Shown here piece after piece: positions 1 through 7,747 of a stretch of 64,000 nucleotides of DNA; the stretch's first letter is position 1; each line of letters begins with the position of its first letter. A program made the position numbers and the translations under genes. The notes beneath the pieces were generated by a model. That model did not search any database, had not been told where the DNA came from, and saw only the letters and a list, made by a program, of their open reading frames with translations. Source of the stretch: Pedobacter steynii (GTDB lineage Bacteria > Bacteroidota > Bacteroidia > Sphingobacteriales > Sphingobacteriaceae); contig NZ_FNGY01000011.1 in the NCBI RefSeq assembly GCF_900103665.1, forward strand, positions 62,001 to 126,000. Direction: 5' to 3'.

Positions 1-61
1 ATGCAGTTGCGTTTGCTTCTGTGGCAGCCACTAAATCTTTCAGTTTTTGAAATGTTGACAT
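1..61 (-). CDS. Histone H1-like small basic protein, N-terminus only
   Basis: Reading leftward from an ATG at 61, twenty codons are open to the window edge and begin MSTFQKLKDLVAATEAN. This resembles the start of the short Hc1/histone-H1-like DNA-binding proteins of Bacteroidota, which open with a helix of the form KxxxLKxLV followed by an acidic and alanine-rich stretch. The rest of the gene is off-window, so neither the length nor the lysine-rich tail can be checked. It lies 57 bp downstream of the preceding ICE gene on the same strand. The call is by resemblance of a short fragment only. Confidence 0.4.
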   Translation of the reverse strand, partial: MSTFQKLKDLVAATEANATA

Positions 62-117
62 GATAATAAATTGGTTTTAAAAAGTGAATGTATAAATAAC
101 TGTTTGATTTCAGCAGT

Positions 118-1122
118 TTACATGCTCATTTCCTGGTCTTTGACAGCATCTTTACTCTTATTCAGCTTCTTGCTGAAATTGTTTTCTTTTCCCATTGCTT
201 CTTCCTTCGTCAGCTTCTGGAACTGCTCACGGTTTTCAGGCTTGCCGTATTGATTGTAAAAGTTGAGGTTGCCAAAGCGAGGCATCGCCTGCATCCGCAA
301 AATCATTGATTCCCCCTCTCCATTCACGACATTAACCAGCGGTCGGCCGCCGTCTTTTAGTTCTGCGATTAGTTTTTCAGCTGTTTCCGGTTTACCCATT
401 TCCTTAATGGAGTAATTGTCCAATTGCGTTTTCAGATCGAACCCATAACCTTCACTGTACTGTTTGATCTTCAGGTTACCATAGTTATCTCTTGGTTCAT
501 TAAGGAGATAATTATTCCAGGCCTTATAATTAGCTCCTTGTCTGCTGACCAGATCATCCCGATAAGCTGAGCCGCCCTGGAGCATATTGGCACTCTGTTT
601 CATGTTTAGGCCTGTTCCCCGATTGACAAATACAGTATTGCGAATGGGATCAATTTTGAACGGAACCTGAAATTCCTTGACCACATAATCTACTTTGCCG
701 TCTTTCATCGTTGCTAAAGTTTGACGGTAATCCAGATTTTCCCGATCTGGAATGCCGATAGCCAATTCGGCATCACCTGTTCTTTTTTTAAAATTTTCAA
801 TTGCAGCAATTGGGCTTTCAAACCGCTTGAATTGTGGTTTACCTTTATCATCCTGGGAAAGAATGAAATAGTCCTTGCCCTTTTCTGCTGCTTTGGCGCT
901 GCTCAAAGCCAGATCATACTTGTTGAGGTAATAAAATTCGTTGGCGGAACATTTTAAATGCATGGTGGCTTCCAGGTAGCCTTTACGGGATTCCAGTTGT
1001 CCTGTGACCTCGATGATTGGAATGCCTCTTTCCATAAGTTCCTCTACTTTTTTTGCCATTTCGTCCGGGACTTTCAAGGCTTTCACCTGTGCCCTGAATT
1101 CCTCTAATGAATTTCTGTTCAT
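118..1122 (-). CDS. ICE-encoded DUF3945-like protein
   Basis: A 334-aa soluble protein with no signal peptide or membrane segment. The C-terminal half has the pattern seen in DUF3945-type proteins of Bacteroidota mobile elements: a MKQSANMLQGGSAY segment (about residues 175-188), then a stretch around LKIKQYSEGYGFDL, then a short tail rich in Lys, Asn and Glu. The same layout recurs in the neighbouring gene at 1145-2212, so the two may be distant paralogs. Molecular function is unknown. Such genes usually travel next to topoisomerase or transfer genes of conjugative elements, and here the gene follows the tra operon on the same strand. Family assignment is moderate; the role is not inferred. 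Confidence 0.55.
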   Translation of the reverse strand: MNRNSLEEFRAQVKALKVPDEMAKKVEELMERGIPIIEVTGQLESRKGYLEATMHLKCSANEFYYLNKYDLALSSAKAAEKGKDYFILSQDDKGKPQFKRFESPIAAIENFKKRTGDAELAIGIPDRENLDYRQTLATMKDGKVDYVVKEFQVPFKIDPIRNTVFVNRGTGLNMKQSANMLQGGSAYRDDLVSRQGANYKAWNNYLLNEPRDNYGNLKIKQYSEGYGFDLKTQLDNYSIKEMGKPETAEKLIAELKDGGRPLVNVVNGEGESMILRMQAMPRFGNLNFYNQYGKPENREQFQKLTKEEAMGKENNFSKKLNKSKDAVKDQEMSM

Positions 1123-1144
1123 ACGTTTTGTATTTTATGAATGA

Positions 1145-2212
1145 TTAACTGATGTGCAGGGACTGATCCTGCTGTTGTTTCTTTTCGATCTTTGGACTTT
1201 TTGTATGGCTTTTGACCTGTTCAGGCACGAGTTTCAAAGCAGCTTCCTTTTGCTTTTTCAACTGACCTATTGTAATAGGCTGTTGCCTGTCATTCAGGAT
1301 GGTAATTTCTTTGTTTAAAGGGTTAGCCTCTAAGTAAGTGGTTTTACCATTTAGTTGTTTTAAGGCAATCTGATTGCCTTCCTCCATACCGTTAATGGCA
1401 TTATTAGAAGTCAGTTCAGGTTTATTCAGTGCTTTGGCAATTTTGGTGACTTCCTGTCTCAAATTGAAATCATGGTCTGCTGGTGTTTCTTTCAATTGAG
1501 GTTTCCCGTCAGGAGTCAGATTTTTAAAATCAAGCTGCATCCATTTTGAAGCCATCCTGTTTTCACCAACAGGGTAGTATTTTAGCACCGCTCTTCCCTG
1601 TAATAGGTTTGCTGCTTCCCTCGCATTGATTCTCAGATTCACATCAAAGGTATAAGACCTATTTTTTTCAGGATTTGACCAATCTTTCAGCATCCCTGTA
1701 TAGCTTAACATCTGGTACTGCCCGGAAGCATCTTTCTCAAAATTGACCTTTACCTCGTAGTTGTTCGTACCCCAGGGGGAGATCAGATCAATCGAGGTCT
1801 TTGCTTGCTCAAAATCAAGCTTCTGGTCAAGTTTGAGCTTTTCAAGATTTAAGCCAAGTCCTCCAATTGTATCATTAAGAGATGCGAGATTTTCCGTTTT
1901 GAGCTTTTTGAATTTTGCCATCTGAACAGGTTGATCATACAAAACTAATTTAAGCCTGCGTAGGATACGGATCAGGGGATTTGGATACAGTTGTTTTTCC
2001 AGCTTACCCACTGTCTTTCTGACCATATCCAGCACCAGTTTTTCATCCTGACTGGCACCCTTTGAAATCCGGTTGATCCCTTCCTGTAAAAAATCATACT
2101 TCTGCCTGGCAATGTCTTTCTCAATACCTTTTCCGAACACCTCTTCCAGCATGATCATTTTATCCTGCCAGTTTTCGCAAAGCACGATTGCCCTGTTGAC
2201 TTGCCTTCCCAT
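1145..2212 (-). CDS. ICE-encoded DUF3945-like protein
   Basis: A 355-aa soluble protein. The N-terminal 100 residues are helical and basic, with a LEKQLYPNPLIRILRRLKL segment. The C-terminal part contains the NAREAANLLQGRAV motif (about residues 200-213) followed by a conserved aromatic WMQLDF and a block ending in TTYLEANP, a pattern I associate with DUF3945-like proteins of Bacteroidota conjugative elements. The last 40 residues are Lys/Gln-rich and look disordered. It starts 1 bp from the traM stop, so it is probably translated from the same transcript. A VirB9-like TraN would be expected here, but no signal peptide or beta-rich lipoprotein-like sequence is present. Confidence 0.55.
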   Translation of the reverse strand: MGRQVNRAIVLCENWQDKMIMLEEVFGKGIEKDIARQKYDFLQEGINRISKGASQDEKLVLDMVRKTVGKLEKQLYPNPLIRILRRLKLVLYDQPVQMAKFKKLKTENLASLNDTIGGLGLNLEKLKLDQKLDFEQAKTSIDLISPWGTNNYEVKVNFEKDASGQYQMLSYTGMLKDWSNPEKNRSYTFDVNLRINAREAANLLQGRAVLKYYPVGENRMASKWMQLDFKNLTPDGKPQLKETPADHDFNLRQEVTKIAKALNKPELTSNNAINGMEEGNQIALKQLNGKTTYLEANPLNKEITILNDRQQPITIGQLKKQKEAALKLVPEQVKSHTKSPKIEKKQQQDQSLHIS

Positions 2213-2213
2213 G

Positions 2214-3272
2214 TTACTTTAGTTTTTTGCTATTGTCCCTTAACAGCAAGGGATAACCTGCCTTCAATTTCTGTTTAACCCGTTTGATCCTCTTGGTAAA
2301 CAAAGATTTGGCAGCATCTATGCCCGCCCCGGCGATTTGGGTGGTTAGACTTTGGTCAATACCCATTAACCCTATCCTACCGATGGCATCACTACTGCCT
2401 TCATTGATGGCATCTGTGAGTAAAACTTCGGGTGCATTGATACCCTGCATGGCATCCCGCTTATCAAATACGGTTAAGCTTACAGGAATGACAGAGGTAC
2501 CGAGCCGGATGTTTTTGATTTGCAGGTTTAACCGTTGGTTGCTGAACTCCGCCAGGCCAAATACAGCATGCCCTTTGGGAATGAGCTGGCCGTTTAGCCT
2601 GATACTGTCCAGCAACCTGAGTTCTACCACTGAACCCTGTACGGCCTTTTGGTTGGTAGCGATTACCGCAGGAATGGTTTTAAACAGGCTATCTGTATCA
2701 ACAGGGACAGCTTTCTGGGATTGTTGCCGTACCAGTTCTGGGTTTTGAACCGCCATGATCTTATCCATTAAAGAATTGAGCTGTGCCATTTCAGGATCGT
2801 CACCACCGGAAGATTGCATGTTTTTCATCAGACTTTCCAGTCTGGCAACGTCTTTAGATAGAGGAGCATCAGCCGAACCGGAAGCTGTTCTTTTAATGAT
2901 TTCTTCATAGCTTTTTGAAGGCGCAACCGGATTATTGATTTCCCTGTTAATAGCAGCCAGTCGTTCATTAATCTGTTTGGTCTGCGGATCTTCCGAAGGG
3001 GTGAAACCTAAACGCCCGGCTACCGCTTCAATTCCATTTGATGCAGCTGAATCGCTTTCAGTCAACTTGTAAATGTCCATTTTATCGGTTGGCTGCTCTG
3101 TTTTAAACTGTGCGTCCGGTAAATTTGTATTGATGCCTTTTGCCGGAACATCGACGGCTGTTTTCTCGGCCTTTCCCCAACCCATAGCATAAAATGCCAC
3201 TGCTGAAAACAGAAAGACCAATAAGGGCAGGAATAACAAGATCCTGCGTTTGTCTACACGTTGTTTTTTCAT
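2214..3272 (-). CDS. traM: Conjugative transposon protein TraM (VirB10-like)
   Basis: A 352-aa inner-membrane protein with one N-terminal transmembrane helix (about residues 10-30, RILLFLPLLVFLFSAVAFYA), a long Gln/Asp-rich periplasmic linker, and a C-terminal beta domain containing VELRLLDSIRLNGQLIPKGH. This is the domain order of VirB10-type scaffold proteins that bridge the two membranes in a type IV secretion system, and it matches TraM of CTnDOT-type elements. It lies directly after traK and traL-like in the standard order. A basic tail (TKRIKRVKQKLKAG) closes the protein. Recognised by family pattern and position. Confidence 0.85.
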   Translation of the reverse strand: MKKQRVDKRRILLFLPLLVFLFSAVAFYAMGWGKAEKTAVDVPAKGINTNLPDAQFKTEQPTDKMDIYKLTESDSAASNGIEAVAGRLGFTPSEDPQTKQINERLAAINREINNPVAPSKSYEEIIKRTASGSADAPLSKDVARLESLMKNMQSSGGDDPEMAQLNSLMDKIMAVQNPELVRQQSQKAVPVDTDSLFKTIPAVIATNQKAVQGSVVELRLLDSIRLNGQLIPKGHAVFGLAEFSNQRLNLQIKNIRLGTSVIPVSLTVFDKRDAMQGINAPEVLLTDAINEGSSDAIGRIGLMGIDQSLTTQIAGAGIDAAKSLFTKRIKRVKQKLKAGYPLLLRDNSKKLK

Positions 3273-3309
3273 TCTTATATTTTTTTTGTGTTTATTAATA
3301 TTTTAATGA

Positions 3310-3534
3310 TCAGCTAAATCCCTGTACAAGCAACAGCAGGCAATAACTCCCAAATGCTGCGCAGAAACAGATCAGCAGGATCAGCCAGCCTTTGCCGGAT
3401 ATCTGTGCCGTTTTTGTGTTCAGGTAATCGGCTGTCTTACGTTGTGCTTTTAGGATGTGACCTGCAATATTTTCCGCTTTGCGCTGTTGCCCTGGCGATA
3501 AAACCTTGTCCTTTTTTTTCTTAAATAGGTTCAT
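3310..3534 (-). CDS. Small membrane protein of the tra operon (TraL position)
   Basis: A 74-aa protein with a Lys-rich N-terminus (NLFKKKKDK) and one C-terminal membrane helix (about residues 50-70, WLILLICFCAAFGSYCLLLL). It overlaps the end of traK by 14 bp, which suggests translational coupling. Bacteroidota conjugative operons carry a small DUF3989-type TraL between traK and traM, and this ORF sits exactly there. The sequence is too short to assign to that family with certainty. Confidence 0.65.
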   Translation of the reverse strand: MNLFKKKKDKVLSPGQQRKAENIAGHILKAQRKTADYLNTKTAQISGKGWLILLICFCAAFGSYCLLLLVQGFS

Positions 3535-4150
3535 GTGCTTTAGGATTTAGGTCTGCGTTCAATACCGTTTCCCAGTTTTGGATCAAAAAGCCATGCGGGT
3601 TATTGTCCGTCTGGATGTTCAAGTCCCTGACTGTGCCCTGCGTGACCAGCCTGCGTAGTACCGTACTGCTGGCGCGTACCAGTTTTTGGGTGGCGTAACA
3701 GATAAAAGTATAGGGGTACTGGTTAATGTTTAGCCGGGTGCTGTCAATGGTAATTTCCTGCGAAATATTAGCGGAGATCAGGTTATTGTAATACCCCTGT
3801 TCTTTGAGGTTATCAAATGCTTTTTTCGCACTCTGGTCGGCCAGGTACAAGGCTTTGGCCATGCTGGCTTTGATGGCCTTGTCATCAGGACTGAGGTTAA
3901 AGAAATATTGGTGAAAGGTCTTGATGTGATCCCTTAGCTCTACTTCCAGGTTACTCTTTTTATCTGAAGCAAAAGCCTCCAGCACTTTGCCATTATACAG
4001 GATGTGTACGGTCTGTCTTTCCTGCCGGATGACCTCGCAGAATTTATAGATACCAAAGCAGATAGTGACTACATTCGCCAGCAGGAAAAAGATACTGAAT
4101 TTTTTAATGTGCTGAAAAGCACTGTCTATGTTCTTGAGTTGTTTAAACAT
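3521..4150 (-). CDS. traK: Conjugative transposon protein TraK (VirB8-like)
   Basis: A 209-aa bitopic inner-membrane protein. A cytoplasmic N-terminus of about 18 residues is followed by a membrane helix (FSIFFLLANVVTICFGIYKF, about residues 18-37) and a periplasmic domain of about 165 residues. This is the layout of VirB8-type assembly factors, and the sequence LRDHIKTFHQYFFNLSPDD is characteristic of Bacteroidota TraK. It is preceded 11 bp away by traJ and overlaps the next small gene. Function in mating-pore assembly follows from the family. Confidence 0.88.
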   Translation of the reverse strand: MFKQLKNIDSAFQHIKKFSIFFLLANVVTICFGIYKFCEVIRQERQTVHILYNGKVLEAFASDKKSNLEVELRDHIKTFHQYFFNLSPDDKAIKASMAKALYLADQSAKKAFDNLKEQGYYNNLISANISQEITIDSTRLNINQYPYTFICYATQKLVRASSTVLRRLVTQGTVRDLNIQTDNNPHGFLIQNWETVLNADLNPKAHEPI

Positions 4151-4161
4151 GATTCTATAGG

Positions 4162-5352
4162 TTACTTGCCGGATACTTTGTCTTTGAAATAGTCATTGCC
4201 GCTGGCTTCAGCTATGCCCTGGGCGAGGTTGGAACGGGCATTGTCAAAACGGTCTACGATCATGCCCGCACCGCCTTGTGCGGCACCCATGACATTACTG
4301 CTTCCCCCCGTCACCAGTGAATTGACCTTACTTAACATGGCATTGCCCCCACCCGCATGAATAATGTAATTGGCAACATTGGGAACGGTGAAGTAGCCGA
4401 CAATACCAATGACAAGGAAAACTAAATATGCCGTGTCCTGGGTACTGAAGAAGGTGTCTCCTTCATTGCCAATCTGGGAAATATCGATCTTCAGCATGTT
4501 TTCCTGTATTTTTCCCAGGATGCTACCGAAGATATTGGCAACGGGCAGCCACATAAAAATATTGACATACCTGGCAATCCAGACCGTCAGTGTATGCTGG
4601 AACCCATCAAAGACCGCAAAGCCGAAAACCAATGGGCCAAGTATGGCCAGCACGATCAGGTAAAAAGTCCGAATGGTGTTGATACAAAGGGCGGCAGCGG
4701 CAAACAAGACCTGTAGGATTTCCGACATCCATTGCTTAATGGAGTTCCTGAAGTTGTAATAATTCTTATCCATCCAGAACTTCACATCATTGCCCAGGCC
4801 TTCAAAAATACCTTCTTTTGTACGTTCCGGGTCTTTCGGATGTGTGAACCGGTACCACTTGTCACTATCGCCATTCCCACTTTCGCCCACATACATCTGC
4901 CATTGCTTGCTCTTTTTTACAGCTTGTTCTTTTTGTTTCAGTAAAGCGGCAATCGCCTTATCCGAATCTTTCACCATACTGCCCGTAGCTGTAACCACTG
5001 GCTGTAAACCCCCGTTCATCACCGAAATGACCATCGGGAACAGCATAACCGCCATGCCCAGGGCGAAAGGACGCAATAAGGGGTAAAAGTCGACAGCCTC
5101 GGCAGCGGCAATCTGCCGCCAGACCCGTGAGGAAATGTACCATAGGGCACCAAACCCCGCCAGCCCACGGGCTACACCGATCAGCTTGCCACAAAGGGGC
5201 AGCATGTCATTGTAGACATTGTCCAGTACAGGCTGCATGCCGCTGATGGAACCAGCCAGGCCACCACTTTGCCCGAAACAAATGGCGGGTAAGGCAAATA
5301 GCATCGCCAATGCCGTAAAAAATACGGTCACTAAATTCAATTTGTGTTTCAT
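4162..5352 (-). CDS. traJ: Conjugative transposon protein TraJ (VirB6/TrbL-like)
   Basis: A 396-aa polytopic membrane protein starting with a signal-like helix ending at ICFGQSGG. Several hydrophobic segments follow (about residues 55-75, 95-112, 210-245, 250-270 and 310-335), with a large charged loop between the second and third containing KDSDKAIAALLKQKEQ. The motif PLLRPFALGMAVMLFP is typical of Bacteroidota TraJ, the VirB6-type channel component. The C-terminus is glycine-rich (HAGGGNAMLSKVNSLVTGG). It is 2 bp from the upstream gene and 11 bp from traK, so part of the continuous tra transcript. Confidence 0.9.
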   Translation of the reverse strand: MKHKLNLVTVFFTALAMLFALPAICFGQSGGLAGSISGMQPVLDNVYNDMLPLCGKLIGVARGLAGFGALWYISSRVWRQIAAAEAVDFYPLLRPFALGMAVMLFPMVISVMNGGLQPVVTATGSMVKDSDKAIAALLKQKEQAVKKSKQWQMYVGESGNGDSDKWYRFTHPKDPERTKEGIFEGLGNDVKFWMDKNYYNFRNSIKQWMSEILQVLFAAAALCINTIRTFYLIVLAILGPLVFGFAVFDGFQHTLTVWIARYVNIFMWLPVANIFGSILGKIQENMLKIDISQIGNEGDTFFSTQDTAYLVFLVIGIVGYFTVPNVANYIIHAGGGNAMLSKVNSLVTGGSSNVMGAAQGGAGMIVDRFDNARSNLAQGIAEASGNDYFKDKVSGK

Positions 5353-5354
5353 AA

Positions 5355-5978
5355 TTAGTTGAGGTTATAGAACTGTTTTGTTCCCGCTACATCTGCTTTT
5401 TCTTTTTGCCTTTGGCTATTCAGCATACTGGTCTTGAGGTTGAAACTTCGCAGGAATATCAGCTTGTCCTGGGTATCGGCAAAAATCCGGTCAATGGCCT
5501 GCAAGCGTTCATCATCGCTCATCCTGAGTTTATTGGCAGTGATCACCAGAGTCAGCTGATCTAAATTGTCAAGGCTCTGATCAAACAGCTGGCTGTATAC
5601 CTTGCCCAAATAATCCAGTTCTGAAAGCGTGAAATTGCCACCGGAATTGAAGCGTTTAAAAGCAGATTTATATTCCGAAACGATGTCAGATTGTGCTGTT
5701 ATAATGTCTGCGATTCGCCTGTATTTCTTCACTTCAGGGCTGACCAGCATCATGGCATCGAGAAAAACCTCATGCAGGGAAAAATTGCCCTGGGCTATAT
5801 TCTTTACTGAATTATAACCTTTGGACACGACATCATAACCTTTTTTCATGCTGGAAAGGATGCCCTTTAACTGGCTCAACTTCTCGACATTTAACAATAA
5901 TTGCTGCGCTTCCTGTGACTGCCCAAATGATCGTGCTATAGAAAAAAGAAGGAGCAGTAATAAAATGATCTTTTTCAT
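5355..5978 (-). CDS. Secreted helical tra-operon protein, TraI/TrbJ-like paralog
   Basis: A 207-aa protein with a signal peptide (KKIILLLLLLFSIARSFGQ) and an otherwise all-helical mature part. Blocks LDQLTLVITANKLRMSDDERL and GYDVVSKGYNSVKNIAQGNFS align by eye with the next two upstream genes (5981-6631 and 6618-7298), so three consecutive genes are paralogs. Proteins of this kind are exported partners of the mating channel (TrbJ/VirB5-like role inferred). The gene ends 2 bp before traJ. No lipobox is present, so it should be a soluble periplasmic protein. Confidence 0.7.
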   Translation of the reverse strand: MKKIILLLLLLFSIARSFGQSQEAQQLLLNVEKLSQLKGILSSMKKGYDVVSKGYNSVKNIAQGNFSLHEVFLDAMMLVSPEVKKYRRIADIITAQSDIVSEYKSAFKRFNSGGNFTLSELDYLGKVYSQLFDQSLDNLDQLTLVITANKLRMSDDERLQAIDRIFADTQDKLIFLRSFNLKTSMLNSQRQKEKADVAGTKQFYNLN

Positions 5979-5980
5979 AT

Positions 5981-6631
5981 CTATTCTTTAAAGTGAAACA
6001 TCCTGATCAGTTCACTGATCTCGTTTTGTTCTGAAGCTTTTTGTCGAATCAACTGGGTGGTATGGTTACAGAAATCCTGCGTAAATGCCGACTTATCCAG
6101 CATGCTTGTATAAATTTTGTCCAGTCTTTTCAGCCGTTCATCTTCCTTCATCTCCAGTTTTCCTGAAGTAATAACCAATAGCAATTCTTCCAAATCGGTA
6201 TAACATTCGGCTATGAGTCCTTCGGCAACCAATGAGACATAAGTCAGGTTATCGGTAGACAGAAAGCGGCTGCTTTTGATTGCACCAAAGGATTTCAGGA
6301 TACCGATCTGCAAAGCAATAACTTCTGCTATGCGGGTATCTTTGCTTATCACAGGACTGACCTGCTTTAACGAACTGATAAAAGCATCGTGCAGTTTAAA
6401 CTCCCCATTAGAAATATCCTTGATGGTTGTTAAACCACCGTCTACAATTTGGTAGCCTTTCTTTAGGTACCCCGCATAGACTTCAAAAGCTGCGATCTGC
6501 TGCAACAGGTATTTTTTCTGAGTTTTCTTTTGCTTAAAGAACTCCGCCCAGGTTTGCGCCCGACTAACCGATGCCGTACCTGCCAGACACATAAAAACCA
6601 GGAAACACGCTGTTTGCTTAATCCAGTTCAT
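5981..6631 (-). CDS. Secreted helical tra-operon protein, TraI/TrbJ-like paralog
   Basis: A 216-aa exported protein with a signal peptide ending near SVSRAQ (about residue 26). The mature protein is helical, with LEELLLVITSGKLEMKEDER and GYQIVDGGLTTIKDISNGEF matching blocks in both neighbouring paralogs. It overlaps the stop of the upstream traI gene by 14 bp and leaves 2 bp to the next gene. It is probably a periplasmic accessory of the conjugation channel. The exact role is unknown; the homology to its two neighbours is seen directly in the sequence. Confidence 0.7.
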   Translation of the reverse strand: MNWIKQTACFLVFMCLAGTASVSRAQTWAEFFKQKKTQKKYLLQQIAAFEVYAGYLKKGYQIVDGGLTTIKDISNGEFKLHDAFISSLKQVSPVISKDTRIAEVIALQIGILKSFGAIKSSRFLSTDNLTYVSLVAEGLIAECYTDLEELLLVITSGKLEMKEDERLKRLDKIYTSMLDKSAFTQDFCNHTTQLIRQKASEQNEISELIRMFHFKE

Positions 6632-7298
6632 AAATCTGCTTTAAGGTTCTGAGTTCAATAGCTGATTTCGCACGTTGGATGGACAGGGTAATGTTCTGCT
6701 GGTTAAACTGTTTCAGGTCGGAATAATTCTGATCGATTTGATCAGCCGCAGCCGCAATTAGCTCCAGTCTTTTCGCATCTGACATTTGTGTCTTGAAAGA
6801 GTTGATGACCACAAAGACCTGGTCTAAGTTCCTGATGCTGGCATCCAGTATTCCTCGGTACACTTCTTCCATATGCAACAGTTCGTCCCCGGTAAAATGC
6901 TTATCCTTATGGAACAGACCAATTGCCCACCTGTATTCCTGGACAATGGCGGCCTGTGTTTCCGCAAGGTCTTTGATCCGCTTATAGGTAGAAATCAAAG
7001 ATTTGACTTCCCAAAGCTTTTTGTAATAATCGGCATATAGTTCCTTCTGTCGTTCCGTCCAGTCCGAAATCTCGGTAAGCTTGAATTTGGACAACTGGTT
7101 TTCAATGACCTTCTGCGCATTTTGCAGCCAGATCGTTTCATTTTGCAGGCGCTGAACCTTCAGGTCAACCGCCTTGATTACTTTTTTAACGCCCGCTTTG
7201 ATCACCTCTACAATGGCCAATTGCGCATTTGCCCCTGTGGGCAAAGCAACCAGTAAAGTCATCGCACTCAAAGGCAGGACAACCATATAGGTTTTCAT
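6618..7298 (-). CDS. traI: Conjugal transfer protein TraI (TrbJ-like, exported)
   Basis: The start at 7298 gives a 226-aa protein with a clean signal peptide (MKTYMVVLPLSAMTLLVAL... cut near ANAQ). An in-frame ATG at 7331 would add 11 residues in front and is less likely. The mature part is a long helical protein containing VIKAGVKKVIKAVDLKVQRL and LDQVFVVINSFKTQMSDAKRL, which I recognise from the TraI proteins of Sphingobacteriia conjugative elements. It is the first of three tandem paralogs. It lies 41 bp after the small lipoprotein gene. It is predicted to be periplasmic and to act in channel or pilus assembly, by analogy with TrbJ/VirB5. Confidence 0.78.
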   Translation of the reverse strand: MKTYMVVLPLSAMTLLVALPTGANAQLAIVEVIKAGVKKVIKAVDLKVQRLQNETIWLQNAQKVIENQLSKFKLTEISDWTERQKELYADYYKKLWEVKSLISTYKRIKDLAETQAAIVQEYRWAIGLFHKDKHFTGDELLHMEEVYRGILDASIRNLDQVFVVINSFKTQMSDAKRLELIAAAADQIDQNYSDLKQFNQQNITLSIQRAKSAIELRTLKQIYELD

Positions 7299-7339
7299 AC
7301 GTTTAATGATGTGTTTTTTAATGTTGTGCATAATTTGAA

Positions 7340-7720
7340 TTAGTTAATGCGCTGATACGTGCTGTTTTCCAGCGTTAATATCCCTTTGGTTAAATCAAAT
7401 GAAATGATCCTTCCTTTGCGGTTCTCGGTCATGCTTTGCGAGCCTTCATCAAATACCGCTTTCCATTCCTCGGTTTCATGTTGTGGTCTTCCTTTTTTAC
7501 CAGCCTCATCAATGACCTGAAATTTAGTCGTGCGGTGGATCAGGTAATTGTGGTCTTTATCATGTTCCACGATCAAAGTATCATCAGCTACGCTAAACTC
7601 ACTGGAAGCATGGTTGACATAGGTACCAGTAATGTTATTTTGGGAAATGCCATTGCAGGCAATGAACAATAAGGCTACAAATGCCATAAATAAGGATTGA
7701 AATTTTAAGAAGTTTTTCAT
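7340..7720 (-). CDS. Small tra-operon lipoprotein
   Basis: A 126-aa lipoprotein. The signal sequence (LKFQSLFMAFVALLFIAC) ends in a lipobox with the Cys at about residue 22. The mature part is a short beta-rich domain opening ITGTYVNHASSEFSVADDTLIV and ending with ILTLENSTYQ. Similar small lipoproteins sit between traG and traI in many Bacteroidota ICEs, where they may act in surface exclusion or channel anchoring; that role is inference. It is 27 bp downstream of the traG stop, on the same strand. Confidence 0.7.
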   Translation of the reverse strand: MKNFLKFQSLFMAFVALLFIACNGISQNNITGTYVNHASSEFSVADDTLIVEHDKDHNYLIHRTTKFQVIDEAGKKGRPQHETEEWKAVFDEGSQSMTENRKGRIISFDLTKGILTLENSTYQRIN

Positions 7721-7747
7721 GATCTTTTGAATTTGATTGTTAAATGG

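Noticed and set aside
1145..2212. TraN (VirB9-like) as the gene after traM
   Set aside because: There is no signal peptide and the NAREAANLLQGRAV motif points to a DUF3945-like protein instead.
4958..5194. 78-aa frame on the same strand inside traJ
   Set aside because: It is a shifted frame within the well-supported traJ coding sequence.
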